A stretch of DNA of 64,000 nucleotides from Zasmidium citrigriseum (taxonomy: Eukaryota > Ascomycota > Dothideomycetes > Mycosphaerellales > Mycosphaerellaceae), in the NCBI GenBank assembly GCA_002786025.1, contig NHNW01000023.1, positions 62,001 to 126,000 on the forward strand, read 5' to 3'. This document shows positions 1 to 11,390 of the stretch, piece after piece. Under the pieces are notes generated by a model that saw only the letters and a program-made list of their open reading frames with translations, was not told the origin of the DNA and searched no databases. Positions within the stretch are counted from its first letter, which is position 1. Each line of letters opens with the position of its first letter. The position numbers were made by a program, and so were the translations under genes.

Positions 1-2026
1 CTATTAGCTTCTAAATAAAGATTACAGTTTATACAATAAACGTACTCTAACTATACGTTACTTCTAGTATCGAATCTATAAAGGCTTAGTTAATAGGAGT
101 CCCTTACGGCTCCTTAGTCGTATACTAGTATATCTGCTTTAGGATCCTAGATTGAACGTATAGACGGTCTTTCTAACTTCTAATAGTATATACATTCTAC
201 GTTCGGACAAACCGGAGAAGCTAATATCGTAGTATTAGCGTAAAAACATACTTTATTAAAATACGGTCGCGTCGACTAGATTTGTTGAAAAGGCCTTGGT
301 TTCGGAGTTAGTAAAAGTAATCCTATTAATATAATTACGTTAGTACGTTGAGATTGGATTGTATAAGACGAGTAACGATAGCGTAACTAGATATAATATA
401 GAAACATTAATCTTCCGTACTAGAACGTAGATAGTAGACTTACCCGCTAATGTTTTAAAATTATCTTACTAAGCTAGTTCTACTAACTCTTAATCCGTAT
501 ATTCCGTATACTTGTTCTAAAACAGAATGTCTCTTTAAATCGGACGTCGGGACCGCGTGTAATTCGGGTATATTAGAATTATACCTCTACTAGGAGAATA
601 GTCTCCTTACCCTTATTAGTCCAGACAAGATAAGGCGCTTTACTAAGCGCTTTAAGAGCAATACCGAACTGCCGGAGTACGGAGATTATTATACGAGACG
701 AGGGTCTATAGTAAATCTAGAGAATATATCGCGATTCGGCGTTAACTACTACGTAAATCTAGAAGCCAAAATCTTTAAGTTTGTAGTGTGCGTCTATTAA
801 CTAGTAGAAGTTAATACCTAGTATAATAAAGTCTCCGCGTTAACGCGTAAAGCCTTGACTTCGATTATATAAGGCGATAGGATTAGCGGCCTTAACTTCG
901 CGGAAGAGAAGGTCTCTAAGATAGAATAGATATTAGTTAAGCTATATAAGCGTACAAGGGACCTTAAAGCAAGTACTACTTTATACAATGCTTACCGACT
1001 TAAGAGAAACGATCGTGTCTCTAAGGTACGGAAGTATACCTATAAATACCCTCGTCTATATCCTTATATATATCTAAACTCGATCTTAGCTCGAATTATA
1101 CGTTGAAACTTATCCCGCCGTACCTTATACTCGGCTTTTTGCAGTCGTCGCTTTAGCCCGAGACTACGACGATATTATACAAAGTATATCTATAATAATT
1201 GCTATCCCTCTATACGTAGAACTTGTAAAATCTCGTCGTTAGGTAGGGCCTCGGCTAGGAAGAGGGCCGTAATCCGCGTATTAAGAAGTACGTCTATAAT
1301 ATAGGCGTAGTAACGGTAGTTAGCGTTGTATTTAGAGAGCGTAGACGCGATTATACGCTTAGAGGGTTTCTTGCCTATACGCGTATAATACGTTCGAAGG
1401 TCCTTAATACTCGCGCTATTATTCTAAAGCTAGACAATCTTAAGCTATACTAATTCTAGGATTATAGGTAGTCGGCTAGGCATTTTAGATAGTCGTAGAG
1501 TATTATATAAGGTAAGACGTAGGAGAGAAAGGCCGTTAGGAAAGGCGGCGAGCGGGTAGATCTATACTAAGTTACTAACTTAAGTAGGCTAGTATATTAT
1601 CTAATAGATAAAAGCGCCGAGGTCTCTATATCTCGCTTACTTAAATCGTTTTCTAGTACGTTGTAGCAATTATAGCGTATATAAATAATATATAAACTAG
1701 AAAGTATAAGAAAAAGAAACTATTAGCTATTCTATAAGAAGTTAGCTCTCTACGCTATAGGTACTATATATAGAGCTTGAAAGGTCTTTATAGAGAGTTT
1801 AAAACCGATCCTATACTATATAATTAAAGTTACGCTTACAACTAGAATAAATAAAGTAAAAAACGAGTATAATATTAAGCTCTATCTACTAGATTTAAAG
1901 CCCTTAGAATTATATAAAGAACTAGTTTTAATTAGATTATTATCTACGTTATACTTTATATATTATATATATACTATACGGTCTCGATAAATAAGCTTAT
2001 TTTAACATAATTCATATAAAATTTCA

Positions 2027-2148
2027 CCCGACTATTACCGATACAATAATAAATTCGCCCTTATACCGCTAGGTTTAGGTTTTAACTAGTTAAAACCTAA
2101 ACCTAGCGGTATAAGGGCGAATTTATTATTGTATCGGCAATAGTCGGG
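2027..2148. repeat. 122-bp near-perfect palindrome (MITE or TIR-junction candidate)
   Basis: Two 61-bp arms meet at a central CTAG (2086-2089) with no spacer. The outer ends are CCCGACTATT on the left and the complementary AATAGTCGGG on the right. Only one pair mismatches: position 2037 A against position 2138 C. Read on the same strand this is CA in one arm and TA in the other, which is exactly a RIP-type change. Unlike its surroundings the palindrome keeps several CA/TG dinucleotides and is flanked by CA on both sides. It may be a foldback MITE, or the head-to-head terminal inverted repeats of a DNA transposon that inserted after the host repeat was mutated. No transposase is visible. Confidence 0.85.
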
Positions 2149-3689
2149 CAATACTATATTAGAAAATAGATAAAATACTACTAGTATTTATCTATTATAT
2201 ATATACTAGTACTAGTAGTATAACCCTAGTTTTCTATATAACTAGCTTATCTATTTAGCTAATAGAGTAGTTAATAGAGAATTCTATATATATTACTTAC
2301 TAGATACTAAGCTTCTAATTAGATACTAATAATAAGTTATATATTAGTATATCTATACTTATCTTACTTTTATTTCTTTAAATATACTTTACGTTACTAG
2401 TTTAAGTTTATTTAAGGATCTATAAGTAAGTATATTTCTATACTATAGCTTCTACTAGCTTATTACGAGCGTACTACGTCTATTTATCTAACCCCGCTTA
2501 TTACGTACCTAACGCTAACTAGTAGTTTAGTATTATCTTAAATAGCCTACGCTTCTCGCGCTCTTCTTAGAAACTCGATCTCTCGATAGTTTAAAACCCT
2601 ATACGTAACTCTCGTCCCTACTACCTTATAATATAGCTAGTCTTACGTTCTTATATTCTATTCTATTCTTTTTACTTCTTATATCCTATTAATCTAGTTA
2701 TATTACTATCTAGTAGAAGTATAGATACTAGTTTAGATCTACGTATATCTCTTATATAGATAGATTCTTAGACTATAACTATCCTTATCTTATAAAGACC
2801 TAATATATAGAAACCTTATATTATAAACTAATACTTTAAGTTTAATAACGCTATTATAGGTAAGCTACGTATATATAGAAGGCTCGTAGTAGTACTTAAT
2901 AGGTTTAATAAGGAGAGAGGAAGCTATCTATTAGAGTCTATTAAGAAAGGGATAGTATACTAAGCGTAGGCGTAGTTAAAGGTATAGGCTAGTACTAAGC
3001 TATAGAGTATCGCCTTTTATAAACGTATAGTTACGTTTTAAGCGTTCTAAATACTTATAGTTTATATATATAAGGGGCTAGATAGAAGTTATTAAGGTTA
3101 CGAGATATACTTATTAAAAAGAAGGTATAATTCTAAGCGTTATATACCTACTATCTATATATTTTAGCCTATTATACTATATATCTCTAAATCTAGTCGA
3201 ATATAGTATAACTACTACTTACTATTAGGAGAAATAATAGTTACTAGTAATTATAGTCTATATAGGATATATATAGTAGATTTAGAGATATAATATAGAG
3301 TTTTACTTAAATATTAGTAGTAGCTCTAAATTTATACTTAAAGACTTATCTCTATATACTAAATATAGTTAAAACTAAATTATATATTATTTAACCTATT
3401 TAATATTAATTGTATACTCTAATACGACTACGAGATTACGAATCGCGCTACTATTAAATCTAAGACTCGAAGTTTTATCTTATAACTAACCCTTAGGGTT
3501 ACGAGATTTTAAAATTAAGGGTAGTAAGAAATATAGATTTAAGTATAGTAAGAAGCTTATTTAATAAAGTCTTATCGTATATAATTTATTTCTATACTAA
3601 AACTAGCCTTAAACTTTTAAAGATATATTAAATAAGTTATTTCCCTAACTCCTAAATCTATATTTAAGAGGCCTTATATATACTACTAA

Positions 3690-4650
3690 ATCTTATATAC
3701 TCTATCTCCTAACTATAATTTATACCGTATTATACCTAGTACTAGCTACGTTAGCGTACGCGCGCGTTTATTTAGATTAGCGCTAGGAGTAGCTAGCTCC
3801 TTAACCTCGATCTTCTCCTCCTTTCGTATATCTAGCTTATACTCGCTAGCCTAGTTATACTACTTATAATTACTATAGTAGCTATAGAAGTATCCCTTCT
3901 AACTTACGTAATCCTATACTTTTCTATTAGTAAATATATTATATAAGGCGAGATAGCGACAAAAGTACTTAAAAAGTAGACGCTACTACTAAAAACTAAA
4001 CGTACTACGAATAGGCCCTTTCCCGCCTTATAATTACTATACTCCTCCTTTTATAATATCTTACTACTACTTTTATATTAGTTTAAGCTCTTTCTAATAT
4101 ATATAAAGATTATTTAAACTAGCTCTAAATTAATAACGCGTCGATCTTACTCTTACGGCTAGTAAGGATAGAGTTATAGAGAGAGGTAAAATCTCCCTAC
4201 CTACGGATTATAATAAGGTTGGATTTAACGCGCTTATTTAGAACGGTAGTCTACTCGGCGTTAAGCTAGATATTATTATCGGGTAACTATATTATATAGC
4301 GTTAGTAATACTCGAACGAGTTAGTATCGTAGCTAAAAAGCGATATACCTTAGTCTTTCTAATATTAATATAGCTATTACTATTAGCCTTAATAGCCTCG
4401 AAGGTTCTAAGCTATTACTAGTAGGGACGTAGCGGTATAGTATATTAATAATTATTTAAGGTATAGTATATATAGGAAGAGGTATAAGTAGAGTAGTTAG
4501 TAGTTTAGGAGAGAGTATAGGTTAAGATAAGAAGCTTAGCTAGATTAGTACTAAGAGACCTTACTTATAATAGTAATTACTACCTACGCGTATATAATCC
4601 GCGTAACTACTTTTTATACGTATTATATAGAGTAAGACGACTAGTACCTA
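3690..4650 (+). repeat. Diverged direct repeat, copy 1
   Basis: Several blocks recur about 1.37-1.39 kb downstream in the same order and orientation. Examples are ttctattagtaaatatatta (3922 and 5311), tttctaatatatataaagat (4091 and 5481), ttaataatt followed by a tttaa-rich run (4445 and 5811) and ttacttataatag (4561 and 5927). The spacing drifts from 1389 to 1366, so small indels have accumulated. The reverse strand of both copies appears to retain remnants of a common coding sequence with many RIP-type stops. Edges are approximate. Confidence 0.7.
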
Positions 4651-5079
4651 CCCTAAATAAGCGCGATTCGCGATTAGAAGATAGTATATAATTTTCTAGG
4701 ATTTATATAATATATATAACTCTCTAATCTAAGGTTAGCTTAGATATCCTAGCTATTCCCCGTAAAATAAAAGATTCTTTAGCTCGTAATAGGCGTTATC
4801 CTTACGATTAAATATTATATATACGGAGATAGTATACGAATCCGTTATAGATATATATAGAGCCTCTAAAGTTCGAGTATTTCTTTAATAGGGGAAATTA
4901 AGACCCTTATTTTTAGGGTTAATATAAATTAAGGAAACTCTTATATATTTATATTAGCTTAAAGAGTATTATTTTATATAATACTTTTCTATATTAAAAC
5001 CGCTCTCGCCTAGGAAGATACCTACTTAAATTATATATTCCCGCTAATATATTCTTAAAGCTTACCTAACCTTACTAAT

Positions 5080-6015
5080 TCTTATATACTATATCTCCTA
5101 TATTCTACTTTTCCTTCTTAGCCGCCCGACGCTTCTACCTCTCTACGCGCGTACTTTTATTTAAAGCGGTAGCGCTCTTAGCGTTAGCCTACTACTAAAG
5201 CTCCTTCTCCTAGTCTAACTCGAATATATATAGATTCTTAAAGCCTAGATAGATATAGTTACTATAGGTATTCTTTATATTCCCCTCCTAAACGTAGTAA
5301 CGCTATTAAATTCTATTAGTAAATATATTATATAAGGTACGATAGCGTCGAAATACCGTAAAAGGCCTAAGCTACTTCGAACTCGAATTCTTATAATCTA
5401 AAGGGTTCTTATAGCCCTTATATAATAAATATAGGTAGTCCTTAATCTCTTAACTACTACTTCTATATTAGATCTAGCTCTTTCTAATATATATAAAGAT
5501 TATTTAAACTAGCTCTATACTAATAAGGCGTTAACGACGTTCTAGTAGTTAGCGAAGGAGGAAATATGCTCGCGAAGCTCGATTTACTAACTATCTACTA
5601 TATTTATTATCTATTTCTAATCCTCGTTTATAGTAAAGCCGCGATAGCGAATCTATATTATATAGTATTAGTAACCCTCGAAAGCGCTAGTATCGCGACG
5701 GAAAAGATATATACTATCTAGCGGGATATATCGATAAAGTACGTATTATTATCGTCGTATATAATCGTAATATTAATCTATTAGACTATAGTAGGTAGTA
5801 GGCTAGCTTATTAATAATTGTTTAAAGTATAGTATAGGTAGGAAAAGGTATAGGTAGAGTAGTTAAAGGTTTAGGAGTAGGTATAGGTTAAGATAGGAAG
5901 GTTAGCTAGGAAGTTAACTCTTAAGCTTACTTATAATAGAGCGAGCTATATACGCGTATAACGTACGCGTTACTTCTTTCCTTATATATTATATAGAGTA
6001 TAATATATAGTAGTA
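5080..6015 (+). repeat. Diverged direct repeat, copy 2
   Basis: This is the second copy of the unit at about 3690-4650. Anchor words are listed in that entry. It ends just before the normal-composition DNA that begins near 6140, so the repeat block stops close to its right border. Both copies carry the CA/TG-poor signature, consistent with this duplication, or the wider element family, having triggered RIP. Confidence 0.7.
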
Positions 6016-6457
6016 GTATATAAAGCTCTTCCCTTAGTTAAGTAAGCTAGGGTGTAGACTAAGAAGGTACGACCCTAGATTTTACGACTTACTAAACTCC
6101 TACCCTATATATACGTATACTTACTACGAATTAGACTACGTGCAGTTTCGCGTTACTTTGCACAATATTCGAAGATTAAGACGCGCGGATTTTAGAGCGC
6201 GAAAGGGGTAGTGAGATAAACGGGGCACGTGCACTAAGCGAATCTATTTTTGAATTGTTGCAGAAGTGAGCGCTCTCGACGCCCGTAATCGGAGGGACGA
6301 TGATGATTGCTATCATGAGGGCAGTGCATACGAGTTGTAGTCACACATCCCACCACTGCCTCAGGCCGGACTTGGTTATTTGTAGTACTGACAGCCTCCC
6401 TGTCACTCTCGAATCGCATCATACACGATAGAATAGACGACAGCGCGAAACAGAAGC

Positions 6458-7495
6458 ATGGCGATCCACCCCGAGCTCCCAAGCGAACCGCCGCAGCCAA
6501 CAGCGATCGAACGCGTGGAAGCATGGACGGTCTCACAGGCCGCCGACGCGCTCAGCAGGGCTTCCATCTCAGCGCCGTCTCCTCGTCCTGTTCGCGGGGC
6601 GACGGTCACGATCGATATCCCGCTCGACGACGCCACGCAAGAGGAGGCCCCGCGAAGGCGACCTGAAGCAGTGCACACCGTGTACAAGCGACGGGAACCT
6701 ATCCGGAGAGATAGCTTGAAGAGGCGTGAGGCATTGCTGAAGGGGAAAGAGGGGAGTCGGCAAAGGCGACGTTGGGAGAATGACCGCCTTTTGAACAATC
6801 CTTATGCTGAGCCGCCTCTTCCCAGCGATTGGCAGGTCCAGCCTACGTATCCCGTTCGCCAGATGCCGTACAGCATTGCGCCGTTGTGGGAGGCGGAATA
6901 TGCGCGGTTAGCGAAAGAGCGTCAGAAGCGTGCTGAAGCCGCCAAGGTCCCGTCCTGCAAGCAGGAAGCCAATGCCGCGAAGGTCAAGCAGGAGCTCAAG
7001 GCCAAGCTTAAGAAGTCGAAGGGAGCGAAAGGTCTCTTGCAGGATCTCGAAGAGGAGGTGCGGTGTTTTGTCCGACAGTGGGAAGAGAAGCAGAAAGAGA
7101 TGGAGCAGGAGGGGCTCATCGATCCCAGTAGTAGTGAGGACGAGGAGATTGTGTTCGTTGGTAGGAATGGTGCGATGAGTGATGAGAGGAGGAGAGAGAA
7201 GCAGAAAGACACATTGGAGAAGGATAAGCTCATCTTTCAAGGACTGCTTGACGACCACGGAAGTGCTTTCGGCAGGTACTTGGTACATGCCATTGCTGCA
7301 TACGTAAGTGTTCACCAGCTCCTCGAACGGCATGTGATGTCTGACTTGTGGCAGTACGGCTTGAAGACCTACTCGATCACCACCGGTGATCCAGCACGTC
7401 GCGAGGCGTACGTGGGATTGAAGATCGACCCCAAGACGAGGCGGCCAAGTCTTACTATGAGCGAGATGCCAAAGCCTTTGTACGCGGCGGTGTGA
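6458..7495 (+). CDS. R3H-associated N-terminal domain protein
   Basis: The 5' half reads as the R3H-associated domain, with the run NDRLLNNPYAEPPLPSDWQ near residue 110 followed by a YPV..MPYSIAPLWE motif. A charged Lys/Glu-rich helix follows (about 150-230), then an acidic serine patch (SSSEDEEIVFVG) and a C-terminal region ending in ITTGDPARREAYVGLK that resembles an R3H nucleic-acid-binding fold. The frame is open throughout, but I read 7304-7354 as a 51-bp intron: it starts GTAAGT, has a CTGAC branch site and ends CAG. Removing it joins HAIAAY directly to YGLKTYSIT, as expected of the family, and gives 328 residues rather than 345. Binding to single-stranded RNA or DNA is inferred from the family only. 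Confidence 0.72.
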   Translation: MAIHPELPSEPPQPTAIERVEAWTVSQAADALSRASISAPSPRPVRGATVTIDIPLDDATQEEAPRRRPEAVHTVYKRREPIRRDSLKRREALLKGKEGSRQRRRWENDRLLNNPYAEPPLPSDWQVQPTYPVRQMPYSIAPLWEAEYARLAKERQKRAEAAKVPSCKQEANAAKVKQELKAKLKKSKGAKGLLQDLEEEVRCFVRQWEEKQKEMEQEGLIDPSSSEDEEIVFVGRNGAMSDERRREKQKDTLEKDKLIFQGLLDDHGSAFGRYLVHAIAAYVSVHQLLERHVMSDLWQYGLKTYSITTGDPARREAYVGLKIDPKTRRPSLTMSEMPKPLYAAV

Positions 7496-7711
7496 CACGA
7501 GTTGAGTAGTCTTTGAGTTGGAACACAGAACACGACAGCTGCAGGTCTTGGTTTGACATTCACGAGGCAACAACGCGCAAATAGACTTTCCGCTAGGCAG
7601 GCGGCCCATTCAGCGCCTGCCTTCTTATACATTCAAATACTTGCGCGACACACGCGCACGCACACTTGCATCCTTCGCAACTCGCAACACTCTCATCTCC
7701 GACAATCAAAA

Positions 7712-8222
7712 ATGTGCCAAATCTGTCAAGTCAAAGACATCGTGGCCAAGGACCGCTGGCCGAAACCCCTCGAGGCGCAAAAGAAGGACATCAATTTCCT
7801 CGTCGAGTCCATCCACGAAGAGTACCAGACCTACCAGAAGCTCAAGCAGAAGACGGCGACGCTGCCACCACCCGAGACTCTTCTCGAGCTTCTCCGTCTG
7901 CTCTCTCGCCAATTCGACGTCCTCGAGTCCGATCGCGAGAAGTGGTGGACTTCGCCCGAGAAGAGGGCCCTCCGTCAGAAGCTCGAGTACGAGTGCGACC
8001 AGAACAAGCTATCGGAGCTTCACAAGATCAGTGTGTTTTGGGGATCGAGTCCCACCTTCGAGGATGGTGTACTAATGGGATGTAGACAACATCGCCACCT
8101 CGAGCATTGAGGCACTTAGCGCTAAGCTCGGCCAATTCACCAAGTGGAGTCTGGGCATGAAGGGCGGTATGTGGGAGCTCGAGAACGCGAGCAAAGTCGG
8201 CAGGGCTTTGGTGATCGACTAG
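7712..8222 (+). CDS. Small conserved-looking protein of unknown function
   Basis: Two exons, 7712-8030 and 8086-8222, join in frame to give 151 residues. The intron begins GTGTGT, has an ACTAAT branch point and ends TAG. The protein starts MCQICQVKD, a CxxC at the very N terminus, and continues as a charged, mostly helical chain rich in Glu, Lys, Leu and Gln, with a Trp pair (KWW) near residue 78. There is no signal peptide and no membrane segment. The start is the first ATG after a run of stops, and the second exon has normal coding composition. I do not recognise a family. It follows the R3H gene on the same strand by about 220 bp. Confidence 0.65.
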
Positions 8223-8516
8223 GGAGTCATGAGGGATAAGGGACGAAGGAAGAGAACTGCCCTCCTTCTCCTGCTCAAACTGGTGGATCAGCTCTCTCAG
8301 AAGGAGTGCTTGATTGAAAGCCGTTGAAGGGCTCGTTACACCCTTCGTCCGTTACGACAAAGTTGGGGACCGCCCCGAACATCTTCCACTCAGACTGGAA
8401 GGACATCGAGGGTGCGCCGAGAAAAGCGAGTTATTCTGAGCCAAACAGATGCCATCGATACCCTCTATTGCAATTCGTAGCTGATAACGAACGATCAGAC
8501 TTCAACCCAAGCACCT

Positions 8517-9517
8517 TCACAACTTGTGCGCATTGTTGCACAGCTCCGCTTCATACTCCAGATCTGGCTGGAACTCGCAGTAGAGTGCCTCTGGGTCGCT
8601 GGAAGTCTCGAATGTGAACTTGGCGGCTTCGTCGGGGACGTAGACCTTGGGGATGCCATTTGCTGCGGCGGCTTCAGCGAGAAGCTGGACTTCGCAGCTA
8701 CGCTCCAGGAGTGTGTAAAGATAGGCGGCTTCGTCGACGGTCGAACCGACTGTAAGAAGGCCGTGGTTTCTGAGGATCATGCCTTTGCCTTTGGGTCCTA
8801 GGGCGTTGGCGAGACGCTCTCCTTCGGCTTCTGTGAAGACCACGCCTCCAAACTCCTTTGCAATAGCTTAGCAACTCATCTTACATCTCGAGAGTCTCCT
8901 TCCTCACCTTATAAACTGCCTGCGCGTCTCCCCAAAAGTAACAGACATCCTAGGGTACAGCGTCAGCTTGCAACATGGCTTGTCTTCAAAACCCTTCAAC
9001 CAACCTGATTCAACATCTCCACCGGCCTGGCAAAAGCACTCCAAGCCTTCCCATAAGGGCTATGCGTATGACAAGCCGCAACAACATCCGGCCTGGCCTT
9101 ATGCACCGCCGAATGAATCAAAAACCCCGCCGCATTCGCCGGCCGGCTCATATTCCCTCCAATCGCCTTCCCATCATAATCCACCAAAATCATATCACTG
9201 GCCTTCAGCATCCCGAAGTGCTTCCCCAAAGGGTTTGTCCAGAAGGTGTGCGGGTTCTCGGGGTCCCGTACGGAGATGTGGCCTGCCATGCCTTCGGTGT
9301 AGCCTTTGCGGGCGAAGACCCGGAAGGCGATGGCCATGTGTTCGAGCATCCATTGGCGGTGCGAGGCGAAGGAGGGGAAGGTTGGGATTCCCGGGAGAGT
9401 GGCGCCTTGGGAGATTAGTTCGAGGGCGGATTTCTTTTTGTCGACTTCTTGGTTTTGGTTCTTGGTCTTGATGGGGACTGAGTCGGTTTCGGTGGTTGTG
9501 ATTGCTGAGGGGGCCAT
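8517..9517 (-). CDS. Class II aldolase/adducin family protein
   Basis: Three exons on the minus strand (9517-9005, 8949-8908, 8855-8517) give 297 residues. The 42-bp middle exon supplies DVCYFWGDAQAVYK and bridges the two conserved halves. Family landmarks include GHISVRDPENPHTFWTNP, the metal-binding histidines in AACHTHSPYGKAWS, and the second zinc histidine region ILRNHGLLTVGSTVDEAA. Members are zinc-dependent aldolases or epimerases, or adducin-like proteins; fungal copies like this one are usually of unknown substrate. Introns are 55 and 52 bp. The gene is transcribed away from the UstYa gene, and the 63-bp element at 9657-9719 lies 140-200 bp upstream of its start, so it could belong to the neighbouring cluster. 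That link is inference. Confidence 0.88.
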
Positions 9518-9656
9518 GGTTGCGGTGTTTCTTCTTGGGTCTTGTGATACGATGATGCTGTTGTCGTGAAAGTTGATTGTGAGTGTTGAAGTGGAGAAAG
9601 AAGATATTATCTTTTGGGAGATGAGATATCGACATGTCGCGCCTTAAGGCGTACTT

Positions 9657-9719
9657 ATACGGCAGCTATAGGCGAGGGATAACCTACCTAGTTAGCCGCT
9701 CGGCCAAGTTCAAAGAGCT
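9657..9719 (+). promoter_or_regulatory. 63-bp element shared with 15609-15671 (copy A)
   Basis: This block begins ATACGG and ends CAAAGAGCT, and matches 15609-15671 over its whole length. The right half is nearly identical: TTAGCCGC, then TCGGCCAAG, then TCAAAGAGCT, with two single-base indels. The left 43 bases match at 33 positions. It contains CCG-CT-CGG, an inverted CCG/CGG pair of the kind bound by Zn2Cys6 regulators. It lies between the aldolase start (9517) and the 3' end of the UstYa-like gene (9781). It may be a shared cis element or a small dispersed repeat. Confidence 0.6.
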
Positions 9720-9780
9720 GTGGGAAGCTCCAGATGTCATCAACATCAACATCGAGATTCCATCATTCCATCATCAACTC

Positions 9781-10790
9781 TTACGAAGCCCGCCCAGGAG
9801 GAAAAGGCCGCCCATCCGGATAATCGATGAAGCCGTCGTCGAGGCTGAATGATCTCTCGAATGCCCACTCTTCCAGCCGAGTCCAATCCACGCACTGGTG
9901 CGTCACGGCGTGATTCTTATCTGGGACGACAACGTCCTCATCTGGCCACTCGTACGTGAGAAGATGTGTGTCTGGTTGGCAGATGAGCCATAGCCGAAGA
10001 CCTTCGATGCAGTGTTCTGCGAATTGTCAGTTGCTACCAAGCTCTTCCTGCTCGCTGGCCCTCTACTCACCGATGTGATGAGGATAGACATGACCCTCAG
10101 TCTTCTGGAACTTTCGGATCTCAGTGTCATGAGGATAGTAATCTATCGCGATGTAATGGCGCATCATCTCCTGCTCGGCTGTCAGCTGTCTGGCATCCCG
10201 CCACATGCGGACTTTTGAGCAGCACTCACGAGGCAGTGCAGATGATGGTGAACATTCATCGACGCCCAATAATCTCCGGAGCCATCGTTGAGAGGAATGG
10301 AAGTGCGATTGACAGCCGCGAGGTCCTCCGCCGATACTCGAATGTTCGTTGCTGTCCTCCATCAGCATCATTAGCTGGCATTTCCGGAGCACACCAACCT
10401 CTTAGCAGATTCGCCCACTGCTCGTCCACGCCGGACCCTGGATTGCCAACATACAAGCCCTTGTAAGGGTTGTCTTCTACGTTCACAGAGTTGACCTGGT
10501 AGACGGTGCCGTCTTTTGCTGGGGCTGGATCTGGTCAGTCCTCCGAACTTCCACTCGCTGTGGCTTTCAAACTTACTGTGTACTGGATCTCTGATTTCTC
10601 GACTGTTGAAGTTGGACACGACGAGTGTCGCTACCAGCGTATAAGCGCTTATTAGCGCAATGTGGATGCAAATTGCCCTCCAGTGGTCTCGCAATCGAAG
10701 CCGTCTGTTGGGAATTTGTGGAAGTATCAGATCGTCTTCTTCCTCGCCAAAAGACTTTTCTGAATCAAGAGGATGGTATGTAGTCGGCAT
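9781..10790 (-). CDS. UstYa-family (DUF3328) membrane oxidase-like protein, copy 1
   Basis: Five exons (10790-10577, 10530-10399, 10351-10230, 10170-10071, 10016-9781) splice to 267 residues, every junction restoring frame. A short cytosolic tail is followed by one membrane segment (about 40-59). The lumenal domain then shows GLYVGNPGSGVDEQWANLL, SGDYWASMNV, the HHLHC motif (151-155) and the second motif HCIEGLR (191-197), ending in QCVDW and a Trp/Phe-rich tail. The HxxHC plus HCxxxLR pair defines UstYa/UstYb, which catalyse oxidative cyclisation or other tailoring of dikaritin peptides such as ustiloxin, phomopsin and asperipin. It lies 600 bp downstream of the repeat-peptide gene on the same strand. 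The substrate is inferred from context. An upstream in-frame ATG at 10814 would add 8 residues. Confidence 0.85.
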
Positions 10791-11390
10791 CTTCGACACA
10801 AAGTGCTGCCGCAAAAGATCTCTGCTGTGAGATGGGAGGTTCTACGAGACCACATGTGAGGGGCAGAAGAAGTCGGAGCGAGCGTGGTCTTCCAAGAGCC
10901 AACTGCCTTCCACATCTGGCTGGCGCAGCGCCATGATACTACAGTTGTGCTCGTCTGCTGATCTTCTGTACTGATATCGCTTGTCCAGCCTTCGACGTAG
11001 CATTGCACAAATACACACCACCGAGATCAGCGACGTCAAAGACACGAGACTGTCCGAGCACGATCAACACCTGTCTGGATCCTCCTGGCAAACTTAGGCG
11101 AATTTCACGGGAACCATTGGAATGCCCTGCATATCACTGGACTACGCTAAGGACAAGCTCGCAGCTCTTCCGTTTAATAAGCTTCGGGCCGTTGAGCTTA
11201 GAGCAGAGCTTAATTTGAAGTGAATGAACAACACTTCACTCTCAAAGCACAACAGATGTTGCGATGTGTGTGCCCACTATGGCTACTGCGACTAACTACT
11301 TCCTAGCCTGATTAATACCCGTACTCATCCTTTCCCCCTGCGATCCGGCCAATCACCCTTCGGATCACCTTGCTCATCCCTCTCATCAGC
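10791..11390. other. Intergenic region between precursor gene and UstYa copy 1
   Basis: About 600 bp with no credible gene. Both flanking genes are on the minus strand, so this holds the terminator of the repeat-peptide gene and the promoter of the UstYa gene. Short open frames here lack codon bias and splice to nothing. I see no clear TATA box. Confidence 0.5.

Larger units (their letters stand above)
1..6140. repeat. RIP-degraded AT-rich repeat block
   Basis: This stretch is built almost only from TA-rich words (tata, ctag, ttag, atta). CA and TG dinucleotides are strikingly scarce while CG remains common. That is the expected product of repeat-induced point mutation acting on CpA, a fungal premeiotic defence that mutates duplicated DNA. 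No open frame above 60 codons survives on either strand, whereas the following 58 kb is densely coding. The composition changes sharply at about 6120-6150, where words such as tgcagtttcg and tttgcacaat appear. The original elements were probably transposons, but too few residues survive for me to name a family. The block runs off the left edge of the window. Confidence 0.9.

Noticed and set aside
6908..7609. 233-codon minus-strand frame opposite the R3H gene
   Set aside because: Shadow of the coding strand with no family features.
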